Positions 23,345 to 36,900 of a DNA stretch of 64,000 nt are shown here, piece by piece. The stretch lies in the NCBI GenBank assembly GCA_022494885.1, contig JAGVSM010002869.1:124001-188000 (forward strand). The letters are read 5' to 3'. The notes beneath the pieces are model-generated. The model did not search any database, was not told where the DNA came from, and saw only the letters and a program-made list of their open reading frames with translations. This DNA is from Micrasema longulum (taxonomy: Eukaryota; Arthropoda; Insecta; Trichoptera; Brachycentridae). How positions within the stretch are numbered: position 1 is the first letter of the stretch; every line of letters starts with the position of its first letter. The position numbers were made by a program, and so were the translations under genes.

Positions 23345-23960
23345 ATTTTGTGTATGGAAAATTTTCTCACTGGAAAAAAATCGGTAGAAAAAAGACTAAA
23401 AACAACTACCAATTTTTTTCCAAAGGAAAAATGGCCAGTAGCTTTTTTCTGGAGGTATTTTTTTCTCCCTTTTTTCAAGAAGTTAAATATCCTGGAAATT
23501 GCTATGGTCTTTTTGGGAAAAAAAACCTAGAACGGAAAACACAAAAATTTGTGTTTTTTTCTAGAGTAAAAATGGTATTAACATTCCTTGGAGGATTAAA
23601 AGTAATTACTAGTACTTTTTTTGTTTGGTTAAAAATGTACCCATCTGGAGAACACCAAACACTCACCGATTTTTTTCCACAGGAAAAAAAGATATCATAA
23701 AATCCTGGAAGATCATAAAAAAATTCTAACTTTTTTTAGTGATAAAAATCTTGAAAACGGAAAATGCAGTGTTTTTTTCTGGAGAAAAATGATGGGGGAA
23801 ATGCAAAATTTTTTTCTGTGGGAGAAAAAAAGTGCGGAGGACCGAAAAAGGGGTTATTCTTTTTCCAGCAAAAACTATCAAAATTTAAGTTTTCTTTCAA
23901 CTTTTCCTAGTAATATGATACGGACTCTTTCGTATTTTTTTATCTCCTGCATACAATGTC
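23345..23960. repeat. Irregular array of short T-run/A-run palindromes
   Basis: At least eight units of the form TTTTTTTCCnnnnGGAAAAAA (for example near 23412, 23445, 23668, 23772 and 23808) recur every 40-110 bp, each with the potential for a small hairpin. The spacers show no obvious homology. Origin unknown. Confidence 0.5.
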
Positions 23961-25010
23961 CGAAGTACTCTTAACTTTCTTGTTTAAATTGTATTTGTTA
24001 TTTATGTTTTTTTTTCATGTTGTTCTAAAACTTTATGTTACACACATTAAAAATAAATTAAAATTTTTAATGAAGTGAAAGAACGTACATTTGCATTTTT
24101 CACGCAAAAAATAACAAGAAATCAATTATTACTGGAACTGTTAGGACCTAAATACTAATTTGTAGAAACAAGTAATCAATTTGAGTCTATTTCATAAAAT
24201 CCAATTAGTTTCCGTCTTTAATTAATACTAATCAAAGAGTGATTTATGCCGTAAGGAGTGAAAACATAATAAATACTTGTAGACAGAAATAAAATAAAAG
24301 GTAGGTTCTAGGTTTGAAGTACACTATTATAACAGGTCTATAGTCGGTCATCTAGTGATATGCTGGACGCTGGACACCTCCTGATTCATGTAACATACAA
24401 GAAAACTGATTAGTTTTAATCAGTAATATTACTAGTGTATATGGACGTAATTAACTTGATTAACCAGCCAGGAATTAACACGTTGGAAACTCGATATAAT
24501 TTCAATTTATTATTTATATTTAAAGGTACATTATTAAACATTACATCGTAATTTATATATACAGGATGTTCTTTAAACCCTGTCACATCCGAAACCACAA
24601 TACATTTTATTCTCCAATGCGGCTAGATTTCAATAATCAGTATTGGTTACCAATAATAGTACGTTACTAAATTAAAAAAAGGTACCTAATTAGAAAAAGC
24701 GTGGATGCATCTTTGAGTTTTGATAAAATACGAAGTTATTCATTACATATGTACTCCATGCCGAAAAGCGCGGTAGCGGCTAAAGGCGACTAACGCAAGA
24801 GTAGATACGGTGACACAAATACTCTATTTCCCTCTTACTTCATCTACGAGGCACCATAAAAATCGGACTCATCGTTTGAACCAATTATAGTCAAAACATT
24901 TTGAGACATCAAAACTCACACTGGGAATTTCGGGAGTACGTTTTCTCTTAACTTTTGAGGCTCGTTTACTTAGCGCCTAACCGGTTTTAATGTTTTCCAA
25001 ATTCAACCTT
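23961..25010. other. No gene seen
   Basis: AT-rich, stop-dense; no repeat family of this window recognised. Confidence 0.4.
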
Positions 25011-25014
25011 CTTC

Positions 25015-25395
25015 TTGTGAATTGCCGGGTCTCCCCGACTTTGGCGATCACTACAGCGAAAGCATATGTATCTGTCCTGCGCTACTTTTATATTTCGCAG
25101 CCAAGACGACTACTTATGATGTACTCGCCATAGTGATTCCTGGGAAAAGATGATCAGAGTGGTTTCCCGTTGCCTTCTCTGGTGGATTTTTCTGTCGGGG
25201 TTACCTTCCCTTAGCTGGTTGGTTTTGAGGCGCCAAAAACTCGTATTTCATCCTCTCGTCATATGTTGTGATCACACCGCTATGAGTGTGATCCCATTGC
25301 CCAGGGTTCGCGACGTGGACTCTAACGAGTTGGACTAGTCAGTAGTGATGCCGATGGAATGCAACTGGGCGTTACCCTGCAAGTAGTACCCTCAT
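25015..25395. other. GC-rich island of unknown nature
   Basis: About 380 bp with clearly higher GC than its flanks, including GAGTGGTTTCCCGTTGCCTT and a palindromic pair GTGATCACACC / GAGTGTGATCCC. A 62-codon frame shows no domain. Possibly part of a large conserved transposon. Confidence 0.4.
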
Positions 25396-26244
25396 ATATA
25401 ACACTATATATGACAAATTAAAGTATTTCTTTGGTAATTTTCTTCAATTTATTGAACTAGTATTAGGTACTTCACATGTAAGTACATATAAATTTTATTG
25501 TTGATTTATTTTCAACGAAATTTGAAGACTGACACTATTTATTTTACCAGACTTGAACGTGTTAATAGGATATATATTATTATTATGGTAGGAAAAGTTC
25601 ACTGGTTATTTTAAAAGGGTCACAAGCTATTGCTACTTAACGTGTTATTTATTGGAAAATTCAATTATGATTGCATTACCAATTAGGGCGTGTGTAAAAT
25701 CGTTAATTATTGTTTTTTTTATCGAACCTGTCAGAGATCTTCAAGTGCCTTCAAAATTAATGAAATATAAATTTATAATAAATAAGAAACAAGTTGCATA
25801 AGAGTAGCTGTTAGACCAGTTTCCGAATCAATCTGCCATAAAGGTTGAAAGTTCAAATCCCATCAATTACTATTTTTCATTGAATCATTAATAATTTAAA
25901 ACGATAATTAAACGGTTATAAAATTTAATCAATAATAAATAAATTTATCGGTAGGTATTTCATAAGAATCTAATACGAATATCCATGCGATAAATCATGG
26001 AAGAGAAAAATATCCAATTGAATCTAAAATGTTTACGATTTTTTAAAAATACACGAAAATTTATGCAACCCAAATAAACATATATTTTGCAAACAATAAT
26101 AATATATTATATAACCCTACGTGTCCAGGCGGATGAAAAATATTATTGTATGTATAAAATAAAACCAGAATTCTGAACGAGCATTTTAGACTACTTAGGT
26201 GGCAGCTTTCATGTGAAAATACTAAAAAATAAATCTAGTGGAGA
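25396..26244. other. No gene seen
   Basis: AT-rich and stop-dense. Confidence 0.4.
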
Positions 26245-26249
26245 AAACT

Positions 26250-26965
26250 CTGCCACGTAGTGTAGTGGTTTGCGCACTAACCTACTGTTCTTAAGGCTAG
26301 TCTGGTAAAACGAACGCAAAATTAGGAAATCATACGATTTTGCCATCTTAAAACAAACGTTTTTTTTTAATCGTGCAAAAATAAAAAAACATAAATTAGA
26401 TAAAAACAATATTTTTAAAGGTATTTCTGTCAAAAAATATACTTAAAAGTTTTATGTAACTAAAATATAATTACTTTTAGACCGGCAGATTACGCCATTT
26501 CAAATTTAGACTAAACTTAGGTATCTGGGATCTCAATCAAGACTAAGTATTGAACAAAAATTTGTCGTAATAATATGAAGATACTAAATAGAACATGAAA
26601 GTGGCCGAAGCCAAATTTTGATTTTTTGATTTTAAAAAGAAATATAAGCATTTTAAATCACATCCATTTTCTTTTATTTCTACATAAAATTATGCCTTCA
26701 GTAATACTTAAAAAAAAAAAAATTAATCTTTCAGTTGAAACCTTTTTTTAAAGAATTGTATTCTCTTTTTTTTTTTTAAGAAGATAATTCTGGTTGTAAT
26801 ATTAAATTTAAAACCACATCTTAATTACGTTTTTATGACCTTCATACCGGCCCTTATCGAAAACGAAACGCGTTCGTTTTACCAGACCTTAAGGTCCCAG
26901 GTTCGATTCCTGGAGGGTAACATAAAATATTTTTGTAATGTGGTTTTACCTCTGAGTAATAATTC
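26250..26965 (+). mobile_element. tRNA-derived SINE (S3-like) split by a DNA transposon
   Basis: A-box side GTAGTGTAGTGGTTTGCGCA lies before 26294; the B-box side CCCAGGTTCGATTCCTGGAG resumes at 26889. Removing 26295-26888 and one TTAA gives a continuous tRNA-like head followed by an S3-like body. Confidence 0.75.
26295..26888. mobile_element. Non-autonomous DNA transposon with 18-bp inverted ends
   Basis: GTCTGGTAAAACGAACGC at 26300-26317 is exactly reversed at 26870-26887. TTAA (or TTAAGG) flanks both sides, so a piggyBac-like TTAA duplication or a 6-8-bp duplication is possible; the termini do not begin CCC. The interior is AT-rich, non-coding. Confidence 0.75.
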
Positions 26966-26974
26966 ACTAGAGAA

Positions 26975-27115
26975 GCCCTTTCGCTCTATTGCATAGAACA
27001 AAAGCGTTCTAATTTTTTGGTTTAGTTTTCAGTTTGACAACAAACGTATAACGGACGGTTTAGGTCTTCGCTTGCAATACTCGACCCGAGTACCTACTGC
27101 CCTCTGTATCGCTGT
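26975..27115 (+). repeat. Repeat family G copy 2
   Basis: CGCTCTATTGCATAGAACAA, ACGGACGGTTTAGGTC and CGACCCGAGTACCTACT match 17035-17155. Confidence 0.55.
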
Positions 27116-27360
27116 AATATGTAGCTAACTTCGTAGTCAATAATTATAGAGTGGTTTTTCTCCGTATGGGCGACTCTAGTCAGTGGCGTGTTATTATTCT
27201 TAGGGTTTTACACTGCGATATTTCACTAACCCTTAGCACCTGAAGCGTAAGTCTGATCGCCCTACATTCCCGTAGGTACATGTTCGAGATGCACTGCATG
27301 TTATGAAGAATGTTTAGTGTTTTTAAAATATTTCTTTATTTGTAGTCAAAAATTTTATTA

Positions 27361-27616
27361 GTTCGTTTCATCATCATCATTCCCTATGGATATAAATGGT
27401 GCATAGGGCGCTGCATTGTTTTACCAATCGCAGCGTATCTTGACCATTTTTGTTACGTGTAGGTAAGATAATCTGTCTTACGCCCAGGGACCATGAAATA
27501 TTCTAGTGTAAAAACACCATTTTAAATAAATATTTCAAATCAAACACGTCGGGAATCGAACCCGAGACCTCTAGCATGGTAGGCAAACGCGCTGACCATT
27601 ACACCACGAGGCCGAC
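27361..27616 (-). mobile_element. SINE S1, nearly full length
   Basis: The minus strand starts GTCGGCCTCGTGGTGTAATG (A box), has B box GGTTCGATTCC, and runs through the body to GGGAATGATGATGATG. It lies just downstream of the DDX18 3' end, in the same orientation. Confidence 0.85.
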
Positions 27617-27744
27617 AAAGTTTGTTTACCTGTCATTAAATAAAAAATACAACAAAAATTAATCCACCCCGTCGTGCCATTTGTACGACTGCCTGAAATG
27701 GGCTATTCTTGTACGAAATAAAACACACAACATATTTAAAAATA

Positions 27745-27750
27745 TTTATT
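27745..27750 (-). terminator. Poly(A) signal of DDX18
   Basis: AATAAA on the minus strand, 47 bp after the stop codon, in an AT-rich tail. A cleavage site shortly beyond would give a very short 3' UTR of roughly 60-80 nt. Confidence 0.65.
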
Positions 27751-27796
27751 TTTTAATTTAAACAAAACATCCGTAAAACCTCCATGAAGTCGGCCC

Positions 27797-27972
27797 TTAT
27801 CTGGTAAACTGCCTCTTGTCCGGCCGTCCGGCCTGTCCGGGCTTGGGCTGCCTGTACACCTTTGTCCTATCGTCCCGTTTCCGTCCATCTGAGTTCATAG
27901 ATTTGAACTGCCCGTAGCCTCCCCCTCCGACTCGTTTTCTCGGCCGATCGTTTTTCTTCGCTCCCGATACGC
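27797..27972 (-). CDS. DDX18: DDX18 exon 12 (basic C-terminal tail, stop)
   Basis: Codes residues 571-628: [20 protein letters not shown], then a basic tail ending KRQFTR and TAA at 27799-27797. DDX18 proteins end similarly with a Gly-rich patch and basic tail. Acceptor GAAACAG. GC content is well above the flanks. Confidence 0.93.
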
Positions 27973-30900
27973 CTGTTTCGAATTAGTCAAGGAAATATCG
28001 TCGGAAAAGAGAGTTTGAAATTATAAATCTGGGATACTAAAGCTTTATACAATGTTAAAATAAAATCACAGCACTTCGGTCTAAATTTATTTATGAACAA
28101 TGGAACTACAATTATCCGAATCGATTGGACCGGACCCCATTCGAGTAATAAAAAAATCGGATAATTAGACTTTTTCCGGAAAAAACGATATATTTTAATT
28201 GATTACCGTATGCATGTTGAAAAAGAAAATAAATTATTGAAAACCAAAAATGAGTTTTTAATTAATTAAATAAAAAGGCAACACTTGTACATGTTAAGCG
28301 TAGTTACAAGTGCTATTGGTACAGTATGTACGTACTGTAAATGAAGGTCATTGCTTGTTTAATATCTCAGTCAAAGTAAGCTGTTTGACTGTCATCATCC
28401 GTTTTCGGACAGCCAAGTCGTTATTTTGCGAATCACAGTATGTTTCAATGATATATTTTTTTTCTGAAATTCTGAAAGCGATTCGTATAATCATCGATTT
28501 AAATAGTCAGAGTTCGGAAAGTTGGAATTCTACTGTACTTAATAGTAAAAATTACTCTAAATTTGTTGCAACAGAGAGGGAAAACATTTATGAGAACAGA
28601 ACATGGAAGTCTAGGCATTTACTGGGCTTGTGGCCTGTCATTCTGCCTATATTTAAACAGACACATTTCCTTGACAGTCTGTTAACTTTTGTGAAGTAAA
28701 AGAGCTGAATCCTTTATTGATGTGAATGAGATTTATCTGGCTGAATTCATTCACCTACTAGGCAATGCCTGAATACACTTTTTCAATTTAATACTCCGTC
28801 TTATACCAGTAAGTTTAATCAGCACTGTTTTGAGTAAGTCCAAATGTTTGTAGAGATTTTGGATTTCCTCCCTAGAGACCTATTAAGATCTAAATATCTC
28901 ACCCACATTAAAAAAGGTTTCAGCTCTTGTAATATGGCCACTTAGCCTCAGCCAATGACAGATCACAAGCCCTTTAAATGCCTAGACTTCCATATTTTTA
29001 TAACTAAATAAAAAAATACTTAGTAGAATACCAATAAATTATTACTTTACATTTCAAAAATAATTAAACGCAATTGAATAAAAAAATATTTCATAACTGG
29101 AAATCCCCTCAGTAGAAATATTTTAATGAAACAAAGATACGCAGCAAATAAGGTGTAACACAGCACATAATTTTTTTTGACGAATTGTATTGTAGGGTTT
29201 AGTAATAATTGCCAAAGAAAATTTAAAAGGATACGTAGATCGATGGATGGTGGAGTCGTGAATCCGAAGGATTTCCCGACCTTGAGAAGGTCGATGGTGT
29301 CCACATCGAATATAGCCTTCAGCTGATGTGAGTCGTACGCTCTAACATAGCTTTTAAAAGCCTCCTTGGCCGACATGTGAAGGAAGTAGTTTTTCGATAC
29401 CAGTTTTTCAAGCTGAGAACAAAAAAAAAACAAAATTATTATAAAATTCATATGCCATCAAAAATATGCCCACGAGCTGTAATGCTATAGATATTATATC
29501 ATAATAAAGTACCAATCCAACGAAGGACTTTGGTCCCACGGAGTTGAGATTTGTTTCTTAATAAATTAATGTTAGTCAAATTTAATTGTTAATAAACAAA
29601 CAGAACAATATTTTAGGAACAGGACGTGTGAACTAAGAACATATTTTCCCAAGAAATAGTTAATTTGAATAAACAATATGAGGGGTGTCTTTTTAGTTTT
29701 AGATACAGGGACATAGAGGGCGCCACGAATCAAATGTCACTATTAAATATAAATTTTCATCTTTAGTGAACCTCAACCCAAAGTTTCAGTGTGATACGTA
29801 TAGTGTTGTAGCTACAGCGAATTGTCAAAGTTCACAAGTTATTCGAACAATGGAATTAAAACGAGAAAATTTTAGCGCAATAATTCTTTACAACTAAAGA
29901 AGACAATTATCTAAACAAGAATGCCTCGCTGAGTTGGTGTCTGTTTTAGGCAATGAAGCACCACGCCACTCGAAAATTTCTCGTTAGTATGGCGAATTTA
30001 AACATGGACGACTGATACGATCCAAGGACAGGAGCACCAAAAATGGCAGTCACCCGGGAAAACGTCGATGCTGCGCGCAAGCTCACCGAGAAAGATCGAC
30101 ATGTGACATATCACGAAATCAAAGACCTTAATAAAAAAAACTGCATGAAAATAGTTTCCCGTTAGATACCGCAACTGTTGACAGGAAAACAGAAAGAAGT
30201 TAGGGTCAATTGGTGTCAAAAAACTCTTGATCGCTTCAGCGCAGGAAACTCTAAAAATGTGTACAGCATCATCAGTGGTGATGAATCGTGGATTTACTCA
30301 TATGGACTTGAAAATAAACGCAAATCGTCTGTTTGGGTGTTCCAATGTGAAGAAAAGCCGACAAAAGTCGTCCGTTCTCGAAGTGTGTCCGAAAAGATGG
30401 TCGCGACATTTGTCTCAAACGCGGGTCATGTAGCAACAATTCCTCTGCAAGATCAAATAACTGTTACTGTCGATTGGTAAACAAACATTTGTTTGCCGGA
30501 AGTCATCGCCGAGCTTCGAAAAACCAACCCCGAACGACCTCCACCAAGATAATGCAAGTTTTTAAGTTTAAAACTATTTTTCTATTAGGTTGTTATTATT
30601 TGGCAAACAAAAGAAGTGTTGGAAGGCCACAGAAAAGATGGGTCGACGACATTGTCTCTGTTGCCGGTAAAATGTGGATGATGAAAGCGGGTGATAGGGA
30701 GGACTGGAGACGTTTGGAAGAGGCCTTTATCCAGCAGTGGAGAGAATAAGGCTGCAGAAGAAGAAGTTATTATTTATAATATTTATGTATGATAATATTT
30801 ACTTTGTCCATAGTTGGCCAAAGTAAAAGTGTAAATAATTATATTAATAAATATTATTATATGCTTGTCCCTAAATGATTTCTCAAAACTCAACACGAAT

Positions 30901-33900
30901 ATTTTATAAAATAATGCATATGTTTCCTAAATATTTTTGAAAAAATAAATAGAGCGTGTGTAAAACATTGTAAACAAAAACTGTATTTAACCCTCTAGAT
31001 TGACAGAAAATTTAATCAGATATCTTGATAAAGGGGGATATACTGTTCATCCGGTTCCGGTCCCTCTTTTAACAATAGATATTATTAAAATTTTAAGAAA
31101 CGTATGTTTATTCGATCAAATTAGTTTAATTTTAGTGAATAATATTGAAAAATTAGCTGAAATATTACTTAGAAGGAGGACTAGAATTCGTTCCAAAACC
31201 AACAAACCTGCAAGAAGCCACTTGCCAAACTAAAACACGAACTTTTCGGTGTAATGCCGACTACTAACAAAACCAAAAAAAAATAGAGACGCACAAGAAA
31301 TACCAGTGATTAAAAAAATAATCTGGCCGCTTTTTAATTTCGCTAGGTACAGGAGTAAATAAAGAAGAGAATATTTGAATGCACACCCGGGCTGAAAGGG
31401 TTAAAACGGCTATGATCTGGTTTAGTTGTTAATAAAATGAGCGATCGAAGAAACAAACATTATTTTTTACTCGTATGGATACGAAATAAAAAATAATATT
31501 AGTAGAAAGTAAATATTTACACACGTGATAGTCTGTAATCCACAATATTTATTATATTATGATTAACCGGGCAATCGCTGAAAATACGTTTGGAATTAAA
31601 ACAAACGACTGTGAATTTTAAATAAATATTTGTACACGAATTTAGAACGTACAATAAACTATTTATCACTTATTTCTTTGGATATTGACTAAACAGCATT
31701 ATTTATCCCAAGACAAACTCAGTGGGTTGATGTTAATTGATTGAACAATATTGCACCTCCGATAAAAATAACCATAACTCAAAAAATTCTGATTTTTAGT
31801 TAATTATTCGGAATAAATTATTTTGAAAAACTCGCGTGCGAAAAAAGGAACATAATTATAATTTTACGATTTGTCTGCTTGATGACTTTATGACGCACGT
31901 TTATTTAAAAACGGCCATATTTTGCTGTGTCTTAAAAGTATGTGCGGTCTGGTCTGACTTTTCTTCATTCAAACGTATTCCCGTTTTGTCTCCCTGGATT
32001 ATGGCACCAGAGCGATGATTTTTTACACAATATAGATATGCACAATTGGCATGTTTCTATCGTTTTTTATTTTTTATAAAATGTTTTTTCTAGGAACTAG
32101 GACCATCTAAAAACCCTTAACAGCGCCTAAATTTATCTCCCGTCTTCGAACGCGCGGTATACAAAGACGATAACGATTTTTGAAAGGAGCAAAACGTGCA
32201 GACAAAAATGTATTTTTAATATTCTTTCATTTAAAAAAAATCTAAATTGGTTCAGTTTCTTGATTTTGTTGATTATGCCTAACAGAAGTGACAGAAAAAC
32301 GAACGATTATATTATTAATTTTAATCGGTATTCACTTCGTAACACTTCATTATAATTTATTATAAAAATTAAACATTTTGTTATTGGTGTTACACGTTTT
32401 ATTACCTTATAAAAAACAACTATAGTTTCGGGAGTGCAATATCAACGGGTGATATAAAACTTTGTTTTAACACACTGTGTAACGCTAGTAAAAAAAAAAT
32501 TATTTCAATAATAATTTACAGGGATTTTCTTTAAAAAATGTTAAAAATTTTTTAGACAAATCTAAATATATAAGACTTATCGGTATCGCTTCAAAGGGTA
32601 AAAAGAGAGCAAAAACTCAATGAAAAAAAAATGAAATGAAAATGAGTAATAATACTCCACTCGCTTATACAGCCGCCCATATGCGCAAAAAATATTCTGA
32701 AATGATTTATCACGAATTTGGCTACAGTTTACAGAAAAATCGGGTCGAAAATAACAAGCGCAAACCGAAACCAGACGGTAAAAGACGTTACAGATGTGTT
32801 GTTAAACCAAAAAAAATGAACGCTTTTGTTCTATGCAATAGAGCAAAAGGCTTTTCTATAAGCGGGCGAATTATTACTTCGAGGTTCTGTTTTATTAGAT
32901 GAATAGAAATTCTGCTTTTTGAGTTATTACTCTATTTTATCGGATGCGCGACAAATTGATTCAGGTTCTACTGCTTGCATTCGTTGAGGCAAAAAAAAGG
33001 ATTTGAAAAGCGAAAACAAAGCACGATATATATATATTTTTTGTTTACAAGTCGCGAGTTTGTTTATTATGATCAGAGATAGGATAGCACGTTTATAAAA
33101 GTATTAAAGTATCTACGTATTGAAAAAGAGACGCGTGCCGTATAATAAATTAATAGGATCATAAAACAAACATCAGTGTTCCAGAAATATGTACGAATAT
33201 TTAAAAACTTATTTTTAGAATTTACTGGACAGAAAGTTATTCACACGGAAATACATTATTTTATACAGCATATTATATTGTATTATGTACTTCAAAAATA
33301 AATCTTTAATGTCTTGTTCTATTTTATAATAATATAATACACTTTATTGAACATAGATCAGTTGCCAAAAATTGCACAGTTGAAATATCGAAATTCGAGG
33401 AAAACTGATTCAAACATGTTAAGATGAATTATTGAAGAGGAAGCGACTAATGTATGCCAAGACATTTTCATATGTACATCTACCGATCATAAATTAAATC
33501 GAATGATCTATATTTCTCAGCCTTATTTATTTATTTAACTTTTTGTACATAATTAAAAACTTACATTGGCAGGCTCATTGCCAAATGGCAATTTCTTCCG
33601 ACCAAACAATAAAATACAACTCTTATTACCTATATCATTTAAGTTTCAAAACGTTTTAACTAGAAAATAAAAAAAACAAGATACACAAAAAACGAAATAA
33701 TATTTCTATAATTAAATCAGGTTGTGGTCCTGCAGCTAGCGTTTCGGACTTACGGATAAAGAGCCGGGGTTCGAATCCCACTCTACCCCAACTCGATTCC
33801 CATTTTCTAATAGTGAGTTAACACAAAATTGAATATTTGGGTAAATCATAAGAACGAAATTTTTTTTTTTTGTTAAACAATCGACGGGACAAAGGAATAA

Positions 33901-36900
33901 AAAGGAAAGACGAAATGAGGATAGATAAAGGAAGAGAAAGGAGATATTTATTTAAATGTGATTTAAATAGAGATACTATAGCGACATCTTTGATATTGGA
34001 TGATCCCACAGTCGAGCCGTATGGACACTATATGAGTTAGAGAAGTAAGAAGCATTGTAGATGGGAGTCAAATGGGTGCTTTGAAAATTAGAACGAAGAG
34101 GTAAACCATGAACTGATAAGCGTTGAAATTTTTCCCGGAGGTATAAAGGAGCGTTAGGACTATGAAGTGCAGTGAACAGAAGTGAGAGAGAGTTATAGTG
34201 AAGCACGCCTCTACACTTACTCTCATACATACACAAACACACCCCTTTGTCGTACCATAATTTAATATGTATGAATTTATTTATAAACTTCGCTGGTCTG
34301 TTTTTAAACCATAAGTTTATTATGTCATTTAATCATTGTTGACTGTATGTTTCTGTAAAATAAATAAATAAATAATAGTCTCTTCGCTGTCTAATTTTGA
34401 GCCATTTCAGTTGCCTACGATAACAAGATATGTGTATCTTTATCGTTTACTGTGTAGCGTTGAAAAATTTCACGGAAGTATATAGAAGCGTTAGGACTAT
34501 GAAGTATAGTGACATAAGTGAGAGAGGCTGACAGTCTCTCCGATGTGTAATATTAAACCTTTTCAGTTACCTACGATAATAAGCGTGAACCCTTATCGTA
34601 TACCGTGTAAATGCTTAATGGTTTTTGTATTTCCAAATTTAATCTGGATATTGTAGGTAGTAACTATTTTTAGATCATTCTAGAAGATGACAGTACGATG
34701 GAATAAAATGAAACACAAATACGACCTAATTTCGATGTTCGAATGGACAAAAATAATAACTTAAACACGCAGGGTTAAAAAAAACAAATAATCTTCGTAA
34801 TGTTATGAAATTTAACTAGTAACAATCTTGACGCGAGTCAAAAACAAATTGAGAATCAATGAGTTCAGTTTTTTATTTATATGTTAGTAGACTATCAAAC
34901 TAAGGCAAATTTTTCTTTTTTTTCTTTTGATTAAAATAGATATATTTATTTATTTAATTCATACATTTTTCGAGAAACTTCCCTTTACAATAAATTAGAT
35001 GCTCTAATTTTTACCAAGTGTAAGAAAACATTTTTCGTATCCTATTTCTAGTAGCACATAACTTTTTTACTGGTTTATGTCCGTAAATTAATAAGTCACC
35101 GAAAAATACTTATGTTGTTGGGCTGTTAAAATAATATAAGGGTCAAACTTCGTTATCATGCAGAAACACGAAAAGATTTGAATAGTTATTGTTCCTTGTC
35201 TATTGTCACGAATATACCCCAGTAACACATCGAGGAATGTTACCAGTTACCACGGGCAGAAATACCAAATACCTGTAGGAATGCCCGTGGCTTTACAATT
35301 TGACAGTACATATTGGGTAAGTATTAACACATTCAGAGCGGACGACATTAATCGGCTTTGTTGGTGTGCGCGTATCGCGGGTGAAAGGGTTTAACGTGTG
35401 GCCGCCCGGAGAAACTGCAACTGTGGTGCGTAAAATACGAAGTTGGATAAAAAATACACGGAATATTTAAATTTTCTTAAATTGGTAGACATGTTTATGA
35501 TTAATACGTCCATTTTGGACGCGTAGCTGGTTTTCGACAGACAAAACTAGTAAGACACGTTTTGGTGTGATCGGCGAATTATTCCAGAGCGAAAAGCTTG
35601 TTCGCGACTTTTTGACAAAAAAAAACAGACCGCAATTATGATCTAGCAACCATATTCTCCAGACTTGGCCCCCTACGACTTTAAACAGTTTCCAAAGATG
35701 AAGAGGACTTTGAAAGGACGAAGTTTCGCGACCATAAAGATAAAGATCAAATTGCTGACGAAACTAAAAGCCATCCCAAAAAGTGCGTTCCAAATGTTTG
35801 GAAAAAACGTTGGCACAAGTGTATCCGATTGTGATTTAACTAGTTTGAAGTGGACAATATTTAGGAATAAAGCTTTTTTCAAATAAACACAGATTCGGTG
35901 TATATTTTTATCAAATTGTGTATACTGATTTTTTTTAAAAGCCATGTTTGTTACTTATTTAAATGGCAGCTCATCGCACATATAGCAACGCTTTGGATAT
36001 AACTGTGTGCATACAAAAATATAACTTTAAAGAATCTGCATACTTTTAGATGGACTTTAGCAACACACAAAAACATCGTCGCTCGGTGCTAATCAGGACA
36101 AGATAGTGTTGATATGAGTCCAGATAAAATTTCTAGTCTTCTAATTTTCTCCTTCCTTAGATTACCCTGGACGGCCAGACGCACCAACACCTCCATTCTT
36201 TAACTGAAGCTGACGGACAGACTCTCGGCCATATGCATAAGACGAGTTCTCTGAAATTTTGGTGGAACCGAGACACGTGGAGGACTGCTGTCTCGAGAAT
36301 ATGTTAGGTGGTCACGATCCTCAGTCATGAGGCACCAACTAGGAAGATTTGTATGGGAAAGAAAATGTTGGACGAGAAAAAATCTACGAGTTCGCTTGAA
36401 GGTTGAGTTAATATTTTAATAGCATACAAAATTGTTCCGTTTACATTTTTCTGAAATAAAAAGAAAAATGTGTTATGGACATCATGATATCGGTGTGTAA
36501 AAAAGCATCGTCAAAAAAACATATATTACGCTTCTACGATCAAAAGGGGTAAAACTCCAATTGAAATAAAAAAAACTCGACTAAAAGTTTAAAATAACTA
36601 AACTGCTATCATCATTTCTACAACAAGCGTTCTCTACCACAAAATTTTGGCTTTTTGCTGACGATAATAAGATTCTTAAAGTAATTGAAAACGTTAGTGA
36701 CTGTCTTGCTCTACAAGATGATATTGATTATTTTCATGACTGGTGCAAAATAAATAACCTTGAATTAAATATCAATAAATGCAAAATAATTTCTTACCGT
36801 AAATCTAAAAAAAAACATTACCTTCGTTTATTAAACTTAATAATCAAATTCTTTCCGTTGTAACTTCAATAAGAGATCTCAGGGTGATTCTAGACAACAA

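Noticed and set aside
28310..28699. 129-codon frame in DDX18 intron 11
   Set aside because: Runs from unique DNA into repeat family F; no domain recognised.
31000..31233. 77-codon frame with a [11 protein letters not shown] stretch
   Set aside because: Starts within the presumed terminal region of a TTAA-flanked element and shows no recognisable domain; not enough for a gene call.
29679..35885. A single mariner split by a 5-kb insertion (N part at 29.7-30.6 kb, C part at 35.6-35.9 kb)
   Set aside because: The C part belongs to a different subfamily (LVRDFLTKK...[12 protein letters not shown]) and does not continue the frame at HxDNA; they are independent insertions.
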